64,000 bases of DNA from Mesorhizobium sp. (GTDB lineage Bacteria > Pseudomonadota > Alphaproteobacteria > Rhizobiales > Rhizobiaceae), in assembly GCA_004020545.1 (NCBI GenBank), contig SAQE01000018.1:29970-93969 (forward strand), written 5' to 3'. The notes beneath the pieces were generated by a model. That model saw nothing but the letters and a program-made list of their open reading frames with translations. It was not told where the DNA came from and ran no database searches. Of the stretch, positions 58,090 to 64,000 are shown in pieces (positions within the stretch are counted from its first letter, which is position 1; each line of letters opens with the position of its first letter). Position numbers and translations under genes: made by a program.

Positions 58090-59850
58090 TTACGCCGTCT
58101 TCTGCGCCACCAGCCCCAGTTCCTCGACCATTGCCTGGCGCATCAGAAATTTCTGCGGCTTGCCGGTCACCGTCATCGGCAGTTCGGTGCGGAAGCGGAT
58201 GTAGCGCGGCACCTTGTAGTGGGCGATCTGGCCGGCGCAGAAGGTCTTGATCTCCTCGGCGGTCGCGACCTGGCCGGGCTTCAGCACGATCCAGGCGCAG
58301 AGTTCCTCGCCATATTTGTCGTCGGGAATGCCGAAGACCTGCACTTCCTTGACCTTGGGATGGCGGTAGAGGAATTCCTCCACTTCGCGCGGATAGACGT
58401 TCTCGCCGCCGCGGATGACCATGTCCTTCACCCGGCCGACGATGTTGCAATATCCCTCGGCGTCTATTGTTGCGAGGTCGCCGGTATGCATCCAGCCGTC
58501 GGCGTCGACCGCCTCGCGGGTCTTCTCCGCGTCGTCCCAATAGCCCTTCATCACCGAATAGCCGCGCGTGCACAGCTCACCCGGCGCGCCGACCGCGACG
58601 GTGGCGCCGTCGGCACCGATCGCCTTCACCTCGACATGAGGGTGGATGCGGCCGACGGTGGAGACGCGCTTTTCCAGCGGATCGTCGACGCTGCTCTGGA
58701 ACGAAACCGGGCTGGTCTCGGTCATGCCGTAGGCAATGGTCACTTGGCGCATATTCATCAGCGACACCACCTTCTTCATCACCTCGATCGGGCATGGCGA
58801 GCCGGCCATGATGCCGGTGCGCAGGCTGGAGAGGTCGAAGGTCGGGAAATCGGCATGGTCGAGCATGGCTACGAACATGGTCGGCACCCCATAGATGCCG
58901 GTGCAGCGCTCCTGTGCCACCGCCTTCAGCGTCGCGCCGGCGTCAAAACCCTCGCCCGGGAAGACCATGGTCGCGCCCTTGGTGACGCAGCCCATGGTGC
59001 CCATCGACATGCCGAAGCAATGATAGAGCGGCACCGGAATGCAGAGCCGGTCGTCGACGGTGAGTTTTATCGCCGAGGTGACGAAATTGCCATTGTTGAC
59101 GATGTTCGCATGGGTGAGCGTCGCGCCCTTCGGCGCGCCCGTCGTGCCGCTGGTGAACTGGATGTTGATGGCCTCATTCGGCTTCAGGTTTTCGGAGATG
59201 CGGTCGAGGCTGTCATGCTCGTCGCGTCCGGCCATAGCCAGCACATCGCCGAAATTGAACATGCCGGGCGAGTTGTCGTCACCCATGCGGATGACGATCT
59301 TCAGCGTCGGCAGTTTCTTGGCCTTGAGCTCGCCGGGTTCGGCCGTGGCGATCTCAGGCGCCAGCGTCTCGATCATGCCGAGATAGTCGGAGGTTTTGAA
59401 ACTGACAGCGGTGACCAGTGCTCGGCAAGCAACCTTGTTGAGGGCATATTCCAGCTCGGTCAGCCGATAGGCCGGGTTGATGTTGACGAGTATGAGGCCG
59501 ATGCGGGCGGTGGCGAACTGGGTCACCAGCCATTCCCAGCGGTTGGGCGACCAGATGCCGACGCGATCGCCCTTCTCCAGGCCGAGCGCCAGGAAGCCGG
59601 CAGCTAACGCATCGACCGTGTCCGACAGCTCGCTCCAGGTGAAGCGCTTGTCCTGGCCGACGAAGACGGCGGCATCGAGCGTGGCGTATTTGCTCACCGT
59701 ATCGGAAAACAGTTCCGGAATGGTCTTGTCGAGCAAGGGCACCGAGCGATCGCCCGAAACATGCGCCCTGCCGTCCACCGGAGCAATGAAGGTGCCTCCG
59801 CGCCCACGCAGATTCGTGGCGTTCATGAGCTCGTCGAGTTTGATCGCCAT
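58090..59850 (-). CDS. Acyl-CoA synthetase, AMP-binding
   Basis: 586 residues. ANL-superfamily motifs: P-loop [17 protein letters not shown] (about 190), YGMTETSPV (about 330, A5), [21 protein letters not shown] (A7-A8) and a C-terminal Lys in [12 protein letters not shown]. It activates a carboxylic acid, probably medium- or long-chain fatty acid, to acyl-AMP then acyl-CoA. Rhizobia have several paralogues, so I give no symbol. Full length, one start. Confidence 0.94.
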   Translation of the reverse strand: MAIKLDELMNATNLRGRGGTFIAPVDGRAHVSGDRSVPLLDKTIPELFSDTVSKYATLDAAVFVGQDKRFTWSELSDTVDALAAGFLALGLEKGDRVGIWSPNRWEWLVTQFATARIGLILVNINPAYRLTELEYALNKVACRALVTAVSFKTSDYLGMIETLAPEIATAEPGELKAKKLPTLKIVIRMGDDNSPGMFNFGDVLAMAGRDEHDSLDRISENLKPNEAINIQFTSGTTGAPKGATLTHANIVNNGNFVTSAIKLTVDDRLCIPVPLYHCFGMSMGTMGCVTKGATMVFPGEGFDAGATLKAVAQERCTGIYGVPTMFVAMLDHADFPTFDLSSLRTGIMAGSPCPIEVMKKVVSLMNMRQVTIAYGMTETSPVSFQSSVDDPLEKRVSTVGRIHPHVEVKAIGADGATVAVGAPGELCTRGYSVMKGYWDDAEKTREAVDADGWMHTGDLATIDAEGYCNIVGRVKDMVIRGGENVYPREVEEFLYRHPKVKEVQVFGIPDDKYGEELCAWIVLKPGQVATAEEIKTFCAGQIAHYKVPRYIRFRTELPMTVTGKPQKFLMRQAMVEELGLVAQKTA

Positions 59851-59956
59851 CGCCGTCTCCTCCCGGGATGCGCCAGCCTATCAGCCTGCCGGGATGGTGG
59901 AAACCCGCCGAAGGTATGGGGGCAATCGCATCACGGTGATTACGTTTCGATACGTT

Positions 59957-60108
59957 GGCGCTGCCCCTCATTGTCCTGCCGGACATTTCTCCCCGTTAAC
60001 GGGGAGAAAGAGGCTTGCCGCAGCCTCCGCATTCTTCCTGCAACGTCGGCAGTTGGCGAAATCATCGGCGACGCGCCCTTTCTCCCCAGGACAATGAGGG
60101 GCAGCGCC
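59957..60108. repeat. Inverted-repeat intergenic element (RIME/MITE-like)
   Basis: A perfect 21-base inverted repeat (GGCGCTGCCCCTCATTGTCC at 59957 and its complement at 60088-60108) flanks about 110 bases. Inside is a 24-base palindrome TTTCTCCCCGTTAACGGGGA... (59986-60009). Such palindromic units are common between rhizobial genes; the function is unknown, perhaps a nonautonomous mobile element or terminator. Confidence 0.8.
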
Positions 60109-60120
60109 CACTTTGGCCGG

Positions 60121-60819
60121 CTATCTGTTCACTGACGCCATATTCGCGGCGATGTCGCGCAAGACCGCTTCGTCCCCGACCCCGCGCGTCTTCTTCGAGG
60201 CGACAAGACAGGCCTGCGACTTCAGGATCACACCATCGCCCAGCACCTTGAGGTGGTTGGCGCGCAGCGTCGAGCCGGTGGTGGTGATGTCGACGATAAC
60301 ATCGGCCAGCCCCGCCGCCGGCGCGCCTTCGGTGGCGCCGAGGCTTTCGACGATGCGGTAGACCTGGATGCCGTGCTTGAGCGAAAAGAACTGCTGCGTC
60401 AGCCGCCAATATTTGGTGGCGATGCGCAAGCGTCGGCCGTGGCGCTGGCGGAAATCGGCGGCGACATCGTCGAGATCGGTCATGGTGTCGACATCGAGCC
60501 AGATGTCCGGCACGGCCACCACGACATCGGCGTGGCCGAAGCCGAGACGGGCGACGATTTCGGCGCGCGCTTCCCAGTCGGCAAGGTTCTCGCGCAACAG
60601 GTCCTCGCCGGTGATGCCGAGATCGACCGCGCCCTTGCCGATCTCGCCGGCAATTTCCGACGCGGACAGGAACGCCACTTCGACATTGTCGAGGCCATCG
60701 ATGCGGGCGCGGTATTTGCGGTCGTCCTGCGGCAAGGTCACCGCCAGCCCGGCCTTGGCCAGCACTTCCAGCGACTGTTCCTTGAGACGGCCTTTCGACG
60801 GGATCGCCAGCGTGATCAT
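60121..60819 (-). CDS. hisG: ATP phosphoribosyltransferase, catalytic subunit (short form)
   Basis: 232 residues, the short HisG type that needs HisZ. Start [18 protein letters not shown]-loop in [19 protein letters not shown] (about 170-185); [10 protein letters not shown] near 70. Catalyses the first step of histidine synthesis: ATP + PRPP to phosphoribosyl-ATP. The ATG (60819) overlaps the hisZ stop (ATGA). Confidence 0.97.
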   Translation of the reverse strand: MITLAIPSKGRLKEQSLEVLAKAGLAVTLPQDDRKYRARIDGLDNVEVAFLSASEIAGEIGKGAVDLGITGEDLLRENLADWEARAEIVARLGFGHADVVVAVPDIWLDVDTMTDLDDVAADFRQRHGRRLRIATKYWRLTQQFFSLKHGIQVYRIVESLGATEGAPAAGLADVIVDITTTGSTLRANHLKVLGDGVILKSQACLVASKKTRGVGDEAVLRDIAANMASVNR

Positions 60820-61937
60820 TTCGCGTGTTCCCGCAAGATTTCGATGCGGTCGAGCCAGACCGAGAAGCCGACGCCGGGGATCGGCTTTTTGGCGCCGAGC
60901 AGGGTCAGCAGCCGGTCGTAGCGGCCACCGCCCACCAGCGGGCGGTCGCCATCTTCCGCCGCGATCTCGAACACGAGGCCGGTGTAATAATCGAGCGGAC
61001 GGCCGAAGGCAGCGTCGTAGCGGATCTTTTCGACCGGCAGCCCATGCGCTTCGATCGCGCCGGCGCGGGCGGCGAAATTCTCGAGCGCCGCGCCCAGCGA
61101 CAGGCCGGCATCGGCGGCGAATTTTTCGAGTGCCTCGGTCGCGCCACCCAGCGCGACGTCGATCCCGAGAAAACCCTTCAGCGCCGAGAACGCCTCCTTC
61201 GACAGCCGCACGCTGCGCAGTTGCGCCTTCTCGATCAGCCGGCGCGCGATGTCGGCCGGTGCACGGCCGGACGAAGCCGACAGGCCGGCCTCTTCCATGC
61301 CGGCAGCGATATGCGCGGCAAGACCTTCCGCATCGCCGTCGAGCACCAGCATGGCGACCGGACCGGAGAGCTGGCTGTTGCGCGGCGGGTTGGCGAGATC
61401 GGCAAGTGCGGCTTCCAGCATCGGCGCCGAGCCGAAGGCGCGCGCAAGCCGCATGCGCCAGCCACGCGGCAGGCCGAGCGCCGCCAGCACCGCCTCGAAC
61501 AGGGTCTGGTCGCCAAGCGTCACGGCAAGCGTCTGTCCGGGCAGCACAAGCGACAGCAGCGCGTGCGCGTCGGCCAGCGAGCGGGCGTCGGCCGCGGCCG
61601 TATCGCGGTCGCCGAGATCCTCGATGCCGGCCTGGAAGAACTCGTTGCCGCCTTCGCGGCGTTGGCGGAATACTTCGCCGAGATAGGAGTAGCGGCGCGG
61701 CGTGCCGGCCTGGCTGGCGATGTGGTCGAGGCAGACCGGAATGGTGAATTCGGGCCGCAGGCACAGCGTCTTGCCCGTTTCGCTCTCGGTCAGGAAGATG
61801 CGGCGGCGCAGGTCCTCGCCCGCCATGTCGAGGAACGGATCGGCCGGCTGCAGCACGGCCACTTCGACCGCATGCGTGTCGCGCGCGGCGAAGAGCTTTA
61901 TGATGTCGGCGGCGATGGCGGGGTAGCGGGAGGTCAT
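60816..61937 (-). CDS. hisZ: ATP phosphoribosyltransferase regulatory subunit
   Basis: 373 residues from the ATG at 61937 (longer frame to 62000 runs into a repeat). A HisRS-like paralogue: [20 protein letters not shown] (motif-2 like) and [15 protein letters not shown], but without the aminoacylation signature sequences. It binds HisG and makes it histidine-sensitive. Overlaps hisG by four bases; hisS upstream, so histidine pathway and tRNA charging are clustered. Confidence 0.96.
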   Translation of the reverse strand: MTSRYPAIAADIIKLFAARDTHAVEVAVLQPADPFLDMAGEDLRRRIFLTESETGKTLCLRPEFTIPVCLDHIASQAGTPRRYSYLGEVFRQRREGGNEFFQAGIEDLGDRDTAAADARSLADAHALLSLVLPGQTLAVTLGDQTLFEAVLAALGLPRGWRMRLARAFGSAPMLEAALADLANPPRNSQLSGPVAMLVLDGDAEGLAAHIAAGMEEAGLSASSGRAPADIARRLIEKAQLRSVRLSKEAFSALKGFLGIDVALGGATEALEKFAADAGLSLGAALENFAARAGAIEAHGLPVEKIRYDAAFGRPLDYYTGLVFEIAAEDGDRPLVGGGRYDRLLTLLGAKKPIPGVGFSVWLDRIEILREHAK

Positions 61938-61943
61938 AAAGCA

Positions 61944-62184
61944 CCTCCCCTTCTCCCCTTGTGGGGCGAGAAGCGGTTCGCACAGCGGACGAAAAGCCAA
62001 CTGCTTGGCTTTTCGAGCTTCGAACGCCCGGAGCTTGCGACGGGCCGGGTGGTGGATTGGCGCGCAGCGCCAAGACGGATGAGGGGTGCTGGAAGGAATG
62101 AGACGCCGGCGCTCCCTGGAACACCCCTCATCCGACCGAGCTTCGCTCGGCCACCTTCTCCCACAAGAAGGGGAGAAGGGGAGG
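61944..62184. repeat. Inverted-repeat intergenic element between hisZ and hisS
   Basis: CCTCCCCTTCTCCCCTTGTGG (61944-61964) and its near-perfect complement (62161-62184) bound about 240 bases. The inner part contains further complementary short repeats (for example at 62021-62040). It is the same kind of rhizobial element as at 59957. It separates hisS from hisZ without disrupting either gene. Confidence 0.75.
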
Positions 62185-62192
62185 TTGGCGCC

Positions 62193-63776
62193 CTACTTGC
62201 CACGTGCCCGCTCCTCGGCCTGCGCCGCCAGGATCTTCCTCACTTCGGCAACCAGTTCACCCTCCGCCACAGTTACCTGCGCGGGCCTTGCGGCGCGCCA
62301 TTCGGCGTTGTCGGTGATCTCGGCCGACAGGCGCGCGCCTTCGATGAGGTCCTTGATCTGCACCTCGCCCTTGGCGCGCTCGTCGCCGCCCTGGATGACG
62401 GCGATCGGGCTGCCGCGGCGGTCGGCATATTTCAACTGCGCCTTCATGCCGGCGCCGCCGAGATACATTTCGGAGCGGATGCCGGCGGCGCGCAGGTCGG
62501 CGACCATCTTCTGGTAGCGGCCGAGGCTTTCAATATCCTTGTCCATGACGAGCACGACGACCGGGGCGACGACATCGGAAGTGTCGAGCTTGCCGAGGTT
62601 CTTCAGCGCCGTCATCAGCCGGGAGACGCCGATGGAAAAGCCGGTTGCCGGCACCGGTTCGCCGCGGAAGCGCGAGACCAGCCCGTCGTAACGACCGCCG
62701 CCGCCGACCGAGCCGAAGCGAACGATCTGGCCATCCTCGTTGGGGATCTCGGCCAGAAGCTCGGCCTCGAAGACCGGGCCGGTGTAGTATTCGAGGCCGC
62801 GCACGACGGAGGGGTCAATCTTGACCCTGTCACTGGCATAGCCTGCACTTTCAACTAAGAGCCGTATCTGATCGAGCTCGGCAATTCCCTCGCGATAGAG
62901 GCTGCTGTCTGAAAGGCGGATATTGTTGTGCGCCAGCGTCGGAGGTTGGCGCGAAAGTATGCCGCCCTTCATATTGGCCAGTTCCGGATTATCCGGTGGC
63001 TGAATTTTCGCCGACGGAACTACAACGGTTGAAGCTGGGTCGAGAAATTCGAAAACTACGTCGATCTCTCCAGGCCCAAGTCCTGCGCCCTTCGTAAAAT
63101 CTCCGCTTTCATCCTTGCGACCTTCGCCTAAGAGCAGCCGAACACCTTCGATACCCAACTTGTCCAGCTTGTCGATGGCGCGCAGCACCGTCAGCCGGCG
63201 CCCCGCATTCTGGTCGCCGCCGAGGCCGATCGCCTCCAGCACGCCGTCCAGCACCTTGCGGTTGTTGACCCGGATGACGTAGTCGCCGCGCTTGATGCCG
63301 AGCGCCTCCATCACGTCGGCCATCATCATCGCCATCTCGGCATCGGCGGCGACGCCCGGCGTGCCGATGGTATCGGCGTCGAACTGCATGAACTGGCGGA
63401 AGCGGCCGGGGCCGGGCTTCTCGTTGCGGAACACCCAGCCGGAGCGGTAGCTGCGATAGGGTTTCGGCAGGCGGTCGTAATTCTCGGCGACGAAGCGCGC
63501 CGTCGGCGCCGTCAGGTCGTAGCGCAGCGACAGCCACTGGTCGTCGTCGTCCTGGAAGGAGAAGACGCCTTCATTCGGCCGGTCCTGGTCGGGCAGGAAT
63601 TTGCCGAGCGCGTCGGTGTATTCGATCATCGGCTGGTCGACCGGCTCGAAGCCGTAAAGCTCATAGACGGACCGGATGGTCGCCATCATCTTTTCGACGG
63701 CGCGAATGTCTTCGGCGCTGCGGTCGGCAAAACCGCGCGGCAGCCGCGCTTTCGTCTTTTCCGGTTTGTCGGCCAT
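62193..63776 (-). CDS. hisS: Histidyl-tRNA synthetase
   Basis: 527 residues, slightly longer than many HisRS (about 430-505), as usual in Rhizobiales. Class II motifs: motif 2 in [20 protein letters not shown], the His-binding [14 protein letters not shown] and [13 protein letters not shown], and motif 3 in [14 protein letters not shown]-terminal anticodon-binding domain from about 420. It charges tRNA-His. The middle segment (plus-strand 62825-63130) has visibly lower GC and different codon use than both flanks. No promoter is obvious upstream. Confidence 0.96.
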   Translation of the reverse strand: MADKPEKTKARLPRGFADRSAEDIRAVEKMMATIRSVYELYGFEPVDQPMIEYTDALGKFLPDQDRPNEGVFSFQDDDDQWLSLRYDLTAPTARFVAENYDRLPKPYRSYRSGWVFRNEKPGPGRFRQFMQFDADTIGTPGVAADAEMAMMMADVMEALGIKRGDYVIRVNNRKVLDGVLEAIGLGGDQNAGRRLTVLRAIDKLDKLGIEGVRLLLGEGRKDESGDFTKGAGLGPGEIDVVFEFLDPASTVVVPSAKIQPPDNPELANMKGGILSRQPPTLAHNNIRLSDSSLYREGIAELDQIRLLVESAGYASDRVKIDPSVVRGLEYYTGPVFEAELLAEIPNEDGQIVRFGSVGGGGRYDGLVSRFRGEPVPATGFSIGVSRLMTALKNLGKLDTSDVVAPVVVLVMDKDIESLGRYQKMVADLRAAGIRSEMYLGGAGMKAQLKYADRRGSPIAVIQGGDERAKGEVQIKDLIEGARLSAEITDNAEWRAARPAQVTVAEGELVAEVRKILAAQAEERARGK

Positions 63777-64000
63777 GGGATGGTACTCGGTGTTTCGTGA
63801 CGCGCTATGGATTGGAAAATTCCTATTTCCAAGGCGCGCGTGTCCTAACCGATGCTGCTGGGTGCGGCAAGGGTTTGCGACTCAATCCGCAAGAGCCCGG
63901 AGAACCGTTTGGATAGTTTGCAAACGCCGCGCCGCCCCTCATCCGCCTGCCGGTGTCCAGCGGATAGATGGGTAACAGATTGAACCGGATACATAGGTAA
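63777..64000. other. Region upstream of hisS
   Basis: 224 bases to the window end, GC-rich, with no reliable gene. Contains the hisS promoter by position only. Confidence 0.4.

Noticed and set aside
57382-59607. 741-codon plus-strand open frame over the exchanger and acyl-CoA synthetase
   Set aside because: Spans two well-identified reverse-strand genes and their gap; an antisense artefact.

Overview
The window looks like a chromosome segment of an alphaproteobacterium of the order Hyphomicrobiales (Rhizobiales), probably Mesorhizobium or a close relative. The reasons are the GC-rich core genes, a MucR/Ros regulator, the hisS-hisZ-hisG block, a divergent katG/oxyR pair, a y4hA-type cation exchanger and rhizobial intergenic palindromes. 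The genus is an inference; there is no rRNA gene to anchor it.

Right part (about 47.5-64 kb) is core genome: guaA, a MarR regulator, an MTA/SAH nucleosidase, a thioesterase, an RsmB-type rRNA methyltransferase, an aquaporin, katG/oxyR, a cation exchanger, an acyl-CoA synthetase and hisG/hisZ/hisS. Left of guaA everything looks accessory. A P4-type tyrosine integrase faces away from the guaA 3' end, with an AlpA-like gene convergent to it, so guaA is probably the attachment site of an integrated island. I could not find the second attachment copy by eye, so the left boundary is unknown.

The accessory part falls into modules. (1) 1-2.2 kb: the end of an E1 (ThiF)-JAB fusion overlapping a patatin-like phospholipase, as in ubiquitin-like/CBASS defence loci. 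(2) 2.5-13.3 kb: DNA-repair and regulatory cargo (ATP-dependent ligase, SRAP protein, MucR with an overlapping Lar-like gene), then a hydrolase, an M20 amidohydrolase, two acetyltransferases and a PIN protein. (3) 14.5-21.7 kb: five exported proteins, four in one overlapping operon: a GH19-peptidoglycan-binding-trypsin fusion, two more trypsin-fold proteases and a repeat-rich protein with a peptidoglycan-binding end. (4) 23.2-28.6 kb: a short prokaryotic Argonaute operon whose partner fuses a restriction-endonuclease domain, a TIR-like domain and APAZ, followed by a Vsr-like nuclease gene and a membrane protein. (5) 28.8-33.7 kb: DUF6634-like protein, Lon-like AAA+ ATPase, stand-alone M41 zinc protease and two paralogous phosphoesterases, with a divergent XRE regulator. 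(6) 39.0-42.0 kb: PCMT-like methyltransferase, JmjC/cupin oxygenase, an 85-residue protein and a ferritin-like diiron protein, overlapping and looking like a peptide/protein modification pathway.

Between modules, mainly 33.7-45.6 kb, the DNA is littered with wrecked genes: a STAND ATPase, a class III cyclase, IS66/IS1182/IS3 fragments, a DNA methyltransferase end, a HEPN-like gene and a tRNA-like relic. The best candidates for undescribed biology are modules 6, 5, 4 and 3.
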